This document shows positions 16,910-25,141 of a stretch of 64,000 nt of DNA, piece after piece. The stretch's first letter is position 1. Each line of letters opens with the position of its first letter. Origin of the DNA: VRUE01 sp963704515 (GTDB taxonomy: Bacteria; Actinomycetota; Thermoleophilia; Solirubrobacterales; 70-9). The notes beneath the pieces were generated by a model. That model was not told where the DNA came from. It saw only the letters and a program-made list of their open reading frames with translations, and searched no databases. The DNA lies in assembly GCA_963704515.1 (NCBI GenBank), contig OY969913.1, positions 1,984,001 to 2,048,000 on the forward strand. Reading direction: 5' to 3'. The translations under genes were made by a program, and so were the position numbers.

Positions 16910-17490
16910 GCCTCTGCCTCCTCAGGCGCCTTGGCGCCGGTAGTCATTGCCATGAAAAGTGCGTGCATCCTCGAATCGTCGGTCAGCTCCGGGTGAAAGG
17001 CGCAGGCCAGAACCCGGCCCCCGCGAATCGCGACCGGATGTCCGTCATAGGCGGCCAGCACCTCAACGTCCGCACCGACGCGCTTCACCCACGGCGCACG
17101 AATGAACACGGCCCGGAACATCTCGTCGCCGATCCCTTGAACCTCCAGGTCCGCTTCGAAGCTCTGCAACTGCCGCCCAAACGCGTTCCGCTCCGCGGTC
17201 GCATCGATCAGCCCAAGGTGCTCGTCATCGCAAACGATCATCCCGGCGCAGGTCCCGAAGATCGTCCCGCCAGCCTCACTAAATGCCTTGGCTGGCTTAA
17301 CCAGGCCAGAAGATTCAAGCCCCTTGGAGATGGTCGTGCTCTCCCCCCCTGGAATCACCAACCCATCCAACCCCACCAAATCCGCCGGCAGCCTCACCTC
17401 CCGTACCTCGGCGCCGAGCCCGCGCAGCGCGTCGCAGTGCGCTTCGAAGCCTCCCTGGATGGCGAGCACGCCGAGGCGCAGCTCAGGCAC
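16906..17490 (-). CDS. pdxT: Pyridoxal 5'-phosphate synthase glutaminase subunit PdxT
   Basis: Class I glutaminase of 194 residues that feeds ammonia to PdxS. It has GVLAIQGGFEAH at the N-terminus, the oxyanion segment PGGEST, the nucleophile cysteine in FGTCAGMI, RNAFGRQLQSFEADL, and the catalytic His-Glu pair in CAFHPELT. The start overlaps the end of pdxS by 8 bases; the stop overlaps the peptidase start by 4. Confidence 0.97.
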   Translation of the reverse strand: MPELRLGVLAIQGGFEAHCDALRGLGAEVREVRLPADLVGLDGLVIPGGESTTISKGLESSGLVKPAKAFSEAGGTIFGTCAGMIVCDDEHLGLIDATAERNAFGRQLQSFEADLEVQGIGDEMFRAVFIRAPWVKRVGADVEVLAAYDGHPVAIRGGRVLACAFHPELTDDSRMHALFMAMTTGAKAPEEAEA

Positions 17491-18370
17491 CGCGATCCTG
17501 CAGAAGCGCGTCCGCGGCGGCCAGCTCGGCGATCTCCAGGCCCGGCATCGCCTCGCCGAGCCCGATCGAGGCCGCCGCCACCCGCTCGGGGTCGTTGAAG
17601 TGAGTCGTCGCCTCGACGATCGCCTTGGCGCGGCGCTCGGGGTCGCCGCTCTTGAAGATCCCCGAGCCGACGAAGTTGCCCTCGGCGCCGAGCTGCATCA
17701 TCAGCGCCGCGTCGGCCGGCGTCGCGATCCCGCCGGCGCAGAAGAGCGGCACCGGCAGGCGGCCCTTCCCGGCCACCTCGTGCACGACTTCAAGCGGCGC
17801 CTGGTGCTCTTTGGCCGCGGCGGAGAGCTCCTCGGGCCCGAGCTGGGCCAGGCGCTTGATCCCGGAGACGATTTCGCGCATGTGGCGCACCGCCTCGACC
17901 ACGTTGCCGGTCCCGGCCTCGCCCTTGGAGCGGATCATCGCCGCCCCCTCGCCGATCCGCCGCAGCGCCTCGCCGAGGTTGGTCGCCCCGCAGACGAACG
18001 GCACGTCGAAGGCGAGCTTGTCGATGTGGTTGCGCTCGTCGGCCGGGGTCAGCACCTCGGACTCGTCGATGTAGTCGACCTCGAGCGCCTGCAGGACCTG
18101 GGCCTCGGCGAAGTGGCCGATCCGCGCCTTGGCCATCACCGGGATCGTCACCGCCTCCTGGATGCCCTTGATCATCTGCGGGTCCGACATGCGGGCGACC
18201 CCGCCGTCGCGGCGGATGTCGGCGGGAACGCGCTCCAGCGCCATCACCGCGCAAGCGCCCGCCCGCTCGGCGATCCGCGCCTGCTCAGGCGTGACGACGT
18301 CCATGATCACGCCGCCCTTGAGCATCTCGGCCAGGCCGGTCTTCACCCGGAATGTCGCTCGCTCCGCCAC
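17483..18370 (-). CDS. pdxS: Pyridoxal 5'-phosphate synthase lyase subunit PdxS
   Basis: Synthase subunit of DXP-independent PLP biosynthesis; condenses ribose 5-phosphate, glyceraldehyde 3-phosphate and ammonia. 295 residues, normal. A (beta/alpha)8 barrel with GGVIMDVVTPEQARIAE, ALERVPADIR, the catalytic lysine region PVMAKARIGHF, VDYIDESEVLTPAD, the second lysine in MIRSKGEAGTG, and the phosphate loop CAGGIATPADAA / GSGIFKS. It lies 24 bases downstream of an RpiR-type regulator gene on the same strand. Confidence 0.98.
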   Translation of the reverse strand: MAERATFRVKTGLAEMLKGGVIMDVVTPEQARIAERAGACAVMALERVPADIRRDGGVARMSDPQMIKGIQEAVTIPVMAKARIGHFAEAQVLQALEVDYIDESEVLTPADERNHIDKLAFDVPFVCGATNLGEALRRIGEGAAMIRSKGEAGTGNVVEAVRHMREIVSGIKRLAQLGPEELSAAAKEHQAPLEVVHEVAGKGRLPVPLFCAGGIATPADAALMMQLGAEGNFVGSGIFKSGDPERRAKAIVEATTHFNDPERVAAASIGLGEAMPGLEIAELAAADALLQDRGA

Positions 18371-18394
18371 GGAGGCGAATACTACGCGTCGCCG

Positions 18395-19252
18395 CTACTT
18401 GAGCTTGTACGCCCGGATGCGGTCTTTGTGGCTGTCTTCGTCGCGGGCGTAGAGGCCGTGGGCCAGGGCCTGGACGAGCGCCATCAGGGCGGTGTTGGAG
18501 CGGGCGAAGGAGGGGCTGTTCGAGGAGTAGTAAAGGGTCAGCTCGGCGTGCTCGCCGACCTCGGACATCGAGGCGTCGGAGACCACCAGGGTGCGGGCGC
18601 CGCGGTGCAGAGCCAGTTTCATCGCCCGCAGCAGGAGCGGGTGGGCGCGGCCGGAGGAGAGCACGATGACCAGCGTCTCCTCGTCGATCCGCCCCAGCCG
18701 CTGCAGCGATTCGCCGCCGGTGCTGGCGACGATCTCGGCGCGGATGTCGAGCAGGCTGAGGGTGTGGCGCAGGTAGCTGGCGAAGAAGGCCATCTGGTCG
18801 ACGCCGACGACCACCACGCGCTGGGCTTCGGCTAGCGCGGCGACGGCGCCGTCGACCTGCTCGCGCGTCAGCTTCTTGGCCGTTTCCTCGAGGTTGGCGT
18901 AATCGGCGCCCAGCGAGCCCTCGAGCTCGGAGTGGTCGAAGGAGAAGAGCGAGCCGGCGTTGGCTGCCCCGGCGCTGCCGGCTCCCGCGGCGCGGTACTC
19001 CTCGATCGCCGCCTGCTGCAGCTCCGGATACCCCTCGAAGCCGAGGGCCTGGGAGAAGCGCACCACCGTCGATGACGAGGTGCTCGCTCTCCGGGCCAGC
19101 TCCTCGGCGGTGAGGAAGGCTGCCTCGTCGAGATGGTCGACGATGTATCGCGCTACGTCTTTCTGCGAGCGCGAGAAGTCTTCGAAGCGCTCCTGGATGT
19201 ACTCCGAGAGGCTCTTGAGCTGGGGGGCGGGCTTGGTCGCAGTCTTGGTCAC
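18395..19252 (-). CDS. RpiR-family transcriptional regulator (HTH plus SIS domain)
   Basis: Regulator of 285 residues. The N-terminal HTH_6 domain (YIVDHLDEAAFLTAEELARR, STSSSTVVRFSQALGF) is followed by a C-terminal SIS sugar-phosphate-binding domain (VVVVGVDQMAFFASYLRHTL, LVIVLSSGRAHPLLLRAM, ARTLVVSDAS). GTG at 19252 is chosen because the longer open frame upstream runs through the divergent gene and lacks protein-like character. It precedes pdxS directly, so it may control the PLP operon in response to a sugar phosphate; PdxS itself uses pentose phosphate. The effector is unknown. Confidence 0.92.
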   Translation of the reverse strand: MTKTATKPAPQLKSLSEYIQERFEDFSRSQKDVARYIVDHLDEAAFLTAEELARRASTSSSTVVRFSQALGFEGYPELQQAAIEEYRAAGAGSAGAANAGSLFSFDHSELEGSLGADYANLEETAKKLTREQVDGAVAALAEAQRVVVVGVDQMAFFASYLRHTLSLLDIRAEIVASTGGESLQRLGRIDEETLVIVLSSGRAHPLLLRAMKLALHRGARTLVVSDASMSEVGEHAELTLYYSSNSPSFARSNTALMALVQALAHGLYARDEDSHKDRIRAYKLK

Positions 19253-19306
19253 GGGCGTCCATTTCGCCGGACCCGGTGCTTTCCCTTCTCCGGCGTTTTT
19301 GGTTGG

Positions 19307-19702
19307 ATGACCGGTGCGATGACCGTTGAGAGTGCACTGCGTTTCCAGAACCGGTTCATGATCGGCTTCGATCTCGCCCTCGGCGGCGGCGCCCTGCTGG
19401 CCCCGGCGACGACGATGAAGGCGCTCGGCCACTGGCACCCCTCGCCCGAGGCCGAGCACCTCTTCCGCCGCTCGGCTCCGGTCTGGCTCACCTTCGCCGT
19501 CGCCCACGCCGTCGCCGAGCGGCGCGGCGAGTCGCGCGACTGGTGGGCGCTGGCCTGGCTGCGCGGCACCGAGATCGCCACCGACGCGATCTGGGCCCGC
19601 TCCCCCGCCGTCAGCCGCCCCGGCGCCAAAGCCGGCCTGCGCTTCGCCGGGGTCGCCAACCTGGCGATGGCCGCCGGCTTCGCCTGGCTCTCGAGGAGAT
19701 AG
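19307..19702 (+). CDS. Small hydrophobic protein of unknown function
   Basis: Protein of about 131 residues (ATG 19307; ATG at 19319 also possible), divergent from the RpiR gene. It begins with amphipathic sequence (MTVESALRFQNRFMIGFDLALGGG) and has moderately hydrophobic segments (VWLTFAVAHAVAE, WWALAWLRGTEIATDAIWA, FAGVANLAMAAGFAWL) that could be three or four short membrane helices. The next gene starts 3 bases after its stop. No family is recognised. Confidence 0.7.
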   Translation: MTGAMTVESALRFQNRFMIGFDLALGGGALLAPATTMKALGHWHPSPEAEHLFRRSAPVWLTFAVAHAVAERRGESRDWWALAWLRGTEIATDAIWARSPAVSRPGAKAGLRFAGVANLAMAAGFAWLSRR

Positions 19703-19705
19703 AGA

Positions 19706-20038
19706 GTGGCCGACCTCTCCGGCCTGCCCGACAAACGCTGGAGCCTCAGCGGGCTCACCGAAGAGGGCGACGAGGCCTGGCTGATCCGCGGGATCTCGCG
19801 CAAGCTCTACCGCTGCCCCGCCTGCCACGGCGAGATCGAGATCGGCTCCGAGCACGTCGTCGTCCAGTACGTCTTCCGCCTCGGCGGCACCGAACACCAC
19901 CACTGGCACCGGCGCTGCGCCGAAGAGCTGCTGATCGGCGAGCTCAGCGACGTGCGCAAGGTGCCGACGGCCGAGTCGGGGCAGTCGAAGCTGGAGCAGC
20001 GCGGCCGGCGGCCGGCGGGCCGGCGGCGGAGACGCTGA
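19706..20038 (+). CDS. Small zinc-binding-type protein (CPAC...HHHWHRRC)
   Basis: Protein of 110 residues with GTG start at 19706. A CPACHGEIEIGSEHVV segment and a later EHHHWHRRCAEELL segment give a Cys/His set typical of a treble-clef or HNH-like zinc site. Similar small actinobacterial proteins are often annotated, without experimental support, as ATP/GTP-binding proteins. The C-terminus is very basic (QRGRRPAGRRRRR), which could bind nucleic acid. It lies between two membrane-protein genes with 3-base and 1-base gaps, so it is part of one operon. Confidence 0.75.
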   Translation: MADLSGLPDKRWSLSGLTEEGDEAWLIRGISRKLYRCPACHGEIEIGSEHVVVQYVFRLGGTEHHHWHRRCAEELLIGELSDVRKVPTAESGQSKLEQRGRRPAGRRRRR

Positions 20039-20039
20039 G

Positions 20040-20780
20040 GTGAGCGGGCGCTCGCGCCTGATATCCACCTACGCGCGGATCGGAGTCACCTGGTGGCGCT
20101 GGGCGCCCTCGCTCCTGCTCCTCGCCTTTGTCGTCTTCGTGCCGCTCGGCCTGCTGCACGCGATCGCGATCAACGCCGAGATCGGCTCGTTCGGCTTCGG
20201 CGCCGGCTTCAAGCTGCTCGCCGCGATCGCCGCGGTGCTCGCGGTCGCCGCCACCGGCCTGATCGGCGAGGTGTTCTACGCCGGCGCGGTGGCGATCTCG
20301 CTCACCCAACCGCGCGACGGCCGGCCGCCCTCGCTGCGCGAGATCGCGAGGATGGTCAACTACGGGCCGCTGATCGCGATCGACCTGATCTACGGCGTGC
20401 TGGTCGCCTTCGGCCTGGTCGCCTTCGTCGTCCCCGGCGCACTCGCCTTCGTCTGGCTCGGCCTCGCGGCGCCGGTGGTCGAGATCGAGCACCGCGGCGT
20501 CCGCGCCGCCTTCGCTCGCAGCGTCCACCTGGTCCGCGGCCGCTTCTGGCTGGTCGCCTTCGTGCTGATCCCGATCGAGCTGATCGGCGATTCGCTCACC
20601 GACCTGCTGACCGCCGCCACGCAACACATCTTCGCCAGCGAGCTGCTCAGCGAGTGGGCCGCCGACCTGCTCGCCAACGTCGCCTTCACCCCCTTCTACG
20701 CCGTGGCCGCCGTCCTGCTCACCGTCGACCTGATCCGCGAAAAGGGCGGCGCGATCGAACTACACTCGAAGCCTGCGTGA
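20040..20780 (+). CDS. Multi-pass membrane protein
   Basis: Protein of 246 residues, GTG start one base after the previous stop. About five or six hydrophobic segments are visible (WAPSLLLLAFVVFVPLGLL, LLAAIAAVLAVAATGLIG, LIAIDLIYGVLVAFGLVAFVV, FWLVAFVLIPIELIG, VAFTPFYAVAAVLLTVDLI). The layout, with the FARSVHLVRGRFW amphipathic stretch, resembles glycerophosphodiester phosphodiesterase membrane-domain or DUF975-like proteins. Its stop overlaps the next start by 4 bases (GTGA). Function unknown. Confidence 0.8.
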   Translation: MSGRSRLISTYARIGVTWWRWAPSLLLLAFVVFVPLGLLHAIAINAEIGSFGFGAGFKLLAAIAAVLAVAATGLIGEVFYAGAVAISLTQPRDGRPPSLREIARMVNYGPLIAIDLIYGVLVAFGLVAFVVPGALAFVWLGLAAPVVEIEHRGVRAAFARSVHLVRGRFWLVAFVLIPIELIGDSLTDLLTAATQHIFASELLSEWAADLLANVAFTPFYAVAAVLLTVDLIREKGGAIELHSKPA

Positions 20781-21628
20781 TCGCGGCCTCGATCTTCACC
20801 GACTTCTGGGACAAGCTCGCCGAACACGACGAGCAGGGGCTCTTCCTCGTGCTTGTCGGCTTCATCCTCTCCTTCGCCTTCATCCGGATGAGCACCCGGC
20901 TGATGCGCAGCCCGAAGGTGCCCTGGTGGCCGGGCAGCGTGGTCAGCGACAGCGGCGTCCACCTGCACCACCTGGTCTTCGGGATCGTGACGATGATGGT
21001 CGCCGGGGCGCTCGGCTTCAGCGCCTTCGGCGCCAGCCCCTGGACCGAGATCTGCGCCTTCGCCTTCGGCGTCGGCGCCGGGCTGACGATCGACGAGTTC
21101 GCCCTCTGGGTCTACCTCGACGACGTCTACTGGGCCGAGCAGGGACGCAGCTCGATCGACGCGACCGTGATCGCCGCCGCCGGGATGGGCCTCGTCCTGC
21201 TCGGCTTCAGTCCCTTCAGCGTCGACACCGGCTCGGCGAGCGCCGTGATCGGCACGATCCTCAGCGCCGTCTTGATCTTCGGCCTGGTCGCGATCTGCTT
21301 TGCCAAGGGCCGGGTGATGCACGGCACGGTCGGCTTCTTCGTCTTCCCGATCGCGATCTACGGCGCCGCCCGCCTCGGCAAGCCGGGCTCCGCCTGGGCG
21401 CGCAAGCGCTACGGCGAGCGCAAGCCGGACAAGCAGCGCCGGGCCGAAGAGCGCTTCCCGCCCGCCCGCCGCACCGACCGCCTCAAGAACGCCTTCCGCG
21501 ACATCGTCGGCGGCAAGCCCAGCGAGGGCGTCGCCGCGGTCGGGCAGGAGGCGGCGGCGGCGACCCGCGAAGCGGCCGATGAAGTGCGGCAGCGGGCGGA
21601 ACGCATCACCCACCTCGACGGCTCGTAG
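20777..21628 (+). CDS. Integral membrane protein, conserved actinobacterial type
   Basis: Protein of 283 residues. GTG at 20777 is chosen because it overlaps the preceding stop by 4 bases. Membrane helices are predicted around GLFLVLVGFILSFAFI, HHLVFGIVTMMVAGALGFSAF, ICAFAFGVGAGLTIDEFALW, ATVIAAAGMGLVLLGFS, and AVIGTILSAVLIFGLVAICF. The motifs GVHLHHLVFG and DEFALWVYLDDVYW are distinctive and likely conserved. The C-terminal ~70 residues are hydrophilic and helix-forming (EAAAATREAADEVRQRAE). Function unknown. Confidence 0.82.
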   Translation: MIAASIFTDFWDKLAEHDEQGLFLVLVGFILSFAFIRMSTRLMRSPKVPWWPGSVVSDSGVHLHHLVFGIVTMMVAGALGFSAFGASPWTEICAFAFGVGAGLTIDEFALWVYLDDVYWAEQGRSSIDATVIAAAGMGLVLLGFSPFSVDTGSASAVIGTILSAVLIFGLVAICFAKGRVMHGTVGFFVFPIAIYGAARLGKPGSAWARKRYGERKPDKQRRAEERFPPARRTDRLKNAFRDIVGGKPSEGVAAVGQEAAAATREAADEVRQRAERITHLDGS

Positions 21629-21697
21629 CGGCCGTCCTGCGGTGTTCTACGGATCAGGATCGGCCCCTGCCGTCGATCCGGTCTTCAGACCACGCAT

Positions 21698-23197
21698 ATG
21701 GCAGAGACCCCCGAAATGCCCCGCTTCGTCAGGCTGGGACTGCGTCCCGTCCTCGGCGCGGCCGCCGCCGCGCTCGTCCTTTATCTGCTCGGCGTCGGCT
21801 TCGGTCCGCTCCACGGCTTCATGGACCGCTGGGCGGGCCTCGTGCTGGAGATCGGCGCCGCGGTCGGGCTCTGGATGCGGGTCGTCCTCGTGCGCGAAGA
21901 ACGGCTCGCCTGGGCGCTGCTCGCAACGGCGGTCTCGGCCTGGGCGCTCGGCGACTTGGTCTGGCGGGTGGACTACTTCTCGGCCGCCAACCCGCCGGCG
22001 CTGACGCTCGCCGACGCGCTCTGGCTCGCCTTCTACCCGATCGCCTACGCCGGCATCGCCCTCCTGTTGCGCGAACGCACCCGCGAGGTGCAAGTCGGGG
22101 TATGGCTCGACGGCCTGATCGCGGCCCTCGCGATGGCGGGGCTCGCGGCGACCGTCGTCCTCCACGCCGTACTCGATCAGCGCGACGTCTCCGGCCTGGC
22201 GACGGCGATCAACTACACCTACGTGCTGGCCGACGCGATCCTGCTGGGGCTGGTCCTCGTCGCCTTCGCCGCCAACGGGTGGCGCTTCCTCGACCGGGCT
22301 TGGGCCTGGCTGGGAGCGGCGCTGGCGCTCTTCGCGGTCAGCGACGCCGCCTACCTGCAGCAGTCGACGCAGGGCGCCTACGCCGGCGGAGGGCTGCTCG
22401 ACGCCGGCTGGTCGATCGCCCTGCTGCTCGTCTGCGTCGCCGCCTGGCACATGGGCACGGCGCACCCCGCGCGGCGGCTGACCGAGACCTGGCGCTCGAT
22501 CGCGCTGCCAATTGCCTTCGGCTTCCTCGCCCTGGCGATCGAGGTCTATGACCACTTCACCCAGGTGACCGTCCTCGCCCTGATCTTCGCCAGCGCCTGT
22601 CTCGCCGCGGTCCTCGCCCGCCTGGCGATCACCTTCGCCCAGTACCTGCGCATGCTGCGCGCCAGCCGCGAGCAGGCGCACACCGACCCGCTCACCGGGC
22701 TCGCCAACCGGCGCCGGCTGATGACCGACCTGCGCGAGACGCTGAGCACGCCCACCCAGCGGGAGGACCGCTTGCTCCTGCTGCTCGACCTGGACAGGTT
22801 CAAGACCTACAACGACACGCTTGGCCACGGCGCCGGCGACGCGCTGCTCGAACGCCTCGGCCGCGGACTCGCGGACCGGTTGCGCCCCTGGGGATCCGTC
22901 TACCGGATGGGTGGCGACGAGTTCTGCGCCCTGCTCCACCCCGACGGCGCCAGCCCCGCCCAGCTGGCACGGATCGGGAGTGAGGCGTTCAGCGAGCCCG
23001 AGGCGCCCCTGCCGATCTCCAGCTCGGTCGGCTGGGCCCTGGTCCCCTCCGAAGCCCCCGATCCGAGCAGCGCCCTGCGCCTCGCCGACCAGCGCATGTA
23101 CGCCCACAAGGACGGCCGCCCACACCCCGACCGCCGCAGCGGCCCCCGCTCCACCGCCCCTGGCTCGCGCTCCCGGGTCGCTACTTCTCGGCGATGA
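21698..23197 (+). CDS. Membrane-bound diguanylate cyclase (GGDEF)
   Basis: Protein of 499 residues. The N-terminal ~310 residues form about 8-10 membrane helices resembling the sensor part of the GGDEF-EAL protein at 25098-27698 (shared LADALWLAFYP / SPADFFWLGFYP element). A GGDEF domain follows: HTDPLTGLANRRRL, LLLDLDRFKTYNDTLGHGAGD, and an intact YRMGGDEFCALL active site. The RxxD inhibitory I-site is absent at the expected position (RPWG). Predicted to make c-di-GMP from two GTP. The C-terminus overlaps the convergent SnoaL-like gene by 17 bases. Confidence 0.92.
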   Translation: MAETPEMPRFVRLGLRPVLGAAAAALVLYLLGVGFGPLHGFMDRWAGLVLEIGAAVGLWMRVVLVREERLAWALLATAVSAWALGDLVWRVDYFSAANPPALTLADALWLAFYPIAYAGIALLLRERTREVQVGVWLDGLIAALAMAGLAATVVLHAVLDQRDVSGLATAINYTYVLADAILLGLVLVAFAANGWRFLDRAWAWLGAALALFAVSDAAYLQQSTQGAYAGGGLLDAGWSIALLLVCVAAWHMGTAHPARRLTETWRSIALPIAFGFLALAIEVYDHFTQVTVLALIFASACLAAVLARLAITFAQYLRMLRASREQAHTDPLTGLANRRRLMTDLRETLSTPTQREDRLLLLLDLDRFKTYNDTLGHGAGDALLERLGRGLADRLRPWGSVYRMGGDEFCALLHPDGASPAQLARIGSEAFSEPEAPLPISSSVGWALVPSEAPDPSSALRLADQRMYAHKDGRPHPDRRSGPRSTAPGSRSRVATSRR

Positions 23198-23570
23198 TCT
23201 GCTGGCCGGGCCAAAACGGCCACTCCTCGAACTCGCGGCAGCGGCCGGCGGCGGCGAAGCGGACGATCCAGAGGTCGCGGTACTGGAGGTGGTCGGGCGC
23301 TCCGTACTGGACTTCCACCCGGACCACGGCGGTGTCGCCCTCGACCGCGACGATCTCGTGCCGCATCTCGAACTCCTCGTCGGGCCCCTCGCGCTCCCGC
23401 TCCCAGAGCTCGGCGATCCGCTCCAGGCCCACCGCGGGCTCCTCGTAGGGCGACATCCGGTAGGTCGCGTCCGGCGTGAACAGCTCGCGCAAAGGCTCGG
23501 CGCCGGCAGATCGCCAGGCGCGCTCGTAGGCCTTCACCCAGACCTCGGCTCGCTCGCGCGAGACGCTCAT
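23181..23570 (-). CDS. SnoaL-like / NTF2-fold protein
   Basis: Protein of about 129 residues starting MSVSRERAEVWVKAYERAW. It continues LRELFTPDATYRMSPYEEP, GLERIAELWERER, VVRVEVQYGAPDHLQYRDLWIVRF, the usual helix-then-sheet order of SnoaL-like ligand-binding or cyclase folds. Its ATG overlaps the stop of the Ser/Thr kinase gene by 4 bases, so the two are coupled. The ligand is unknown. Confidence 0.82.
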   Translation of the reverse strand: MSVSRERAEVWVKAYERAWRSAGAEPLRELFTPDATYRMSPYEEPAVGLERIAELWEREREGPDEEFEMRHEIVAVEGDTAVVRVEVQYGAPDHLQYRDLWIVRFAAAGRCREFEEWPFWPGQQIIAEK

Positions 23571-25141
23571 TCGCGGTTGGTGCTGCATTCGCGCAGGCCG
23601 ATTTGGCGGGCGAGGTCGTAGCGTTCTCCGCTCTCGGCGTCGCGGCGTCCGCGGGCGGCCACGTAGGCTTCCGCGTCGCCTTCCTGGGCCGCCTTCAGCG
23701 CCTGGCGGTCGTAGCGCATGACGCGTTCCTGAGCCTTTACGTACTTGGCGAAGGCCGGTTCGACGCTTTCCGGCGCGAGCAGCCGGCGGAAGCGGTTGGC
23801 CCCGCGCTGCGAGATCCGGGCCAGGGTCGCGGCGTAGGCGACTTCCGGGACTTCTTCCTTTTCGGCCGAGAAGACGCTGGTGTAGGTGTTCTTGCTGTCG
23901 GCGCAGATCGCGTCTGTCTTGGCGATCAGCTCCGAGCGGCTCAGCGTCTTCGACTGGGGCTTGGACTTCGTCTTCGCCACGGTCTTCGTCGAGCTTGTGC
24001 CGGCTCCGCCCGCGGTCGTATCCGCGCCCGATCCCCCTCCCCCGTTCGCGATCGCCACGACCAAGGCGACGATCGCGACCAACGCCGCCGCGCCGAGCCC
24101 AAGGGCCACACGACGCCGGGAGCGCCGCGGCTCAGCCGGCTCGTCGATCCGCTCCGTCGGCGCATCCGACTTTGACCCCGCTCCAGTGTGGTCAATGTCG
24201 GATGCGCGCTCGGGGTGGACCGTCTCCGCGGTGCGGGTCGCCGCCGCGCCGGTCGCGACGGTGCGCTCGGGGAGCGCCGGCGTCTCGCCGCGCAAGGCCG
24301 CCTGCGCCGCCCGCCCGAGGTCGCCGGCCGAGGGGTAGCGGTCGTCGGGGCTCTTCGACATCGCCCGGATCGCCACGTCGTCGAGCGCCATTGAGATCTC
24401 CGGGACCCAGAGCGAGGGCGCCGGTGGCGGGTCGTTGAGGTGAGCGAAGAGCTTCGCCGCCTCGGCCTCCTTGGGGAACGGCACCTCGCCGGTGAGCAGC
24501 TTGAAGAGCAGGCAGCCAAGCGCGTAGACGTCGGCCCGCGCGTCGACCTCGCCGCCGGAGATCTGCTCCGGAGCGACGTAGTCCAGCGTGCCGACAAAGC
24601 GGCCGGTCTGGGTCAGCCCCGACTCGGTGGCGACGTTGCGGGCGACGCCGAAGTCGGTGATGTAGGCGTGCTCGGCGCCGGCGTCCCCGCTGAGCAGGAC
24701 GTTGGCCGGCTTCACGTCGCGGTGGACGAGGCCGGCCGCGTGTATCGCGTCGAGGCCGGCCCCGACCTGGGCGATCAGCTCGACGGCCGCGGCCGGCTCG
24801 AGTCGGCCCTCGCGGGCGAGCCGCCGCGCCAGGTCGGCACCGGCGACGTAGCGCATCGCGATGTAGGGGACGCCGTCCTGCTCTCCGGCGGCGTAGATCG
24901 GCACCACGTTGGGATGCTCGATCGAGGCGGCGATCCGCGACTCCTCGGCGAAGCGCTTGGCGAAGACCCCTTCCTCGGCCGCCTCGGGGGCGATCAGCTT
25001 CAGCGCGACGCGACGCTCGAGCCCCGGCTCGAGCGCCAGGTAGAGCACCCCCATGCCGCCCCGTCCCAGCCGTCCCTCGATCCGGTAGCCGGCGAACTCA
25101 TCGCCCTCGGAGAGCTCGATCCCGTGAGCCTGCTCGGCCAT
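23567..25141 (-). CDS. Membrane-anchored Ser/Thr protein kinase (PknB-like)
   Basis: Protein of 524 residues. The N-terminal kinase domain has the glycine loop LGRGGMGVLY, VALKLI lysine, catalytic loop HRDVKPANVLL, DFG (TDFGVARN), and the GTLDYVAPEQ activation segment. A basic, low-complexity linker follows (with an inverted repeat at 24160-24207), then one membrane helix (VALGLGAAALVAIVALVVAIA) near residue 350. The extracytoplasmic part has no PASTA repeats; it is a Ser/Thr/Lys-rich link and a helical domain with two Cys (TDAICADS, LRECS). Start ATG at 25141 overlaps the upstream GGDEF-EAL gene by 44 bases. Confidence 0.95.
   Translation of the reverse strand: MAEQAHGIELSEGDEFAGYRIEGRLGRGGMGVLYLALEPGLERRVALKLIAPEAAEEGVFAKRFAEESRIAASIEHPNVVPIYAAGEQDGVPYIAMRYVAGADLARRLAREGRLEPAAAVELIAQVGAGLDAIHAAGLVHRDVKPANVLLSGDAGAEHAYITDFGVARNVATESGLTQTGRFVGTLDYVAPEQISGGEVDARADVYALGCLLFKLLTGEVPFPKEAEAAKLFAHLNDPPPAPSLWVPEISMALDDVAIRAMSKSPDDRYPSAGDLGRAAQAALRGETPALPERTVATGAAATRTAETVHPERASDIDHTGAGSKSDAPTERIDEPAEPRRSRRRVALGLGAAALVAIVALVVAIANGGGGSGADTTAGGAGTSSTKTVAKTKSKPQSKTLSRSELIAKTDAICADSKNTYTSVFSAEKEEVPEVAYAATLARISQRGANRFRRLLAPESVEPAFAKYVKAQERVMRYDRQALKAAQEGDAEAYVAARGRRDAESGERYDLARQIGLRECSTNRE
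24160..24207. repeat. 17-bp inverted repeat in the kinase linker
   Basis: Bases 24160-24176 and 24191-24207 are reverse complements except for one mismatch, with a 14-base spacer. Core GCATCCGACTTTGAC / GTCAATGTCGGATGC. It lies in the codons for the low-complexity linker between the kinase domain and the membrane helix and is read in frame (ASDIDHTGAGSKSDAP). It resembles the palindromic insertions in recJ in style though not in exact sequence. Confidence 0.7.

Noticed and set aside
17281..17345. Possible inverted repeat in pdxT
   Set aside because: Only a short imperfect hairpin, and the encoded residues align normally with PdxT, so there is no sign of an insertion.
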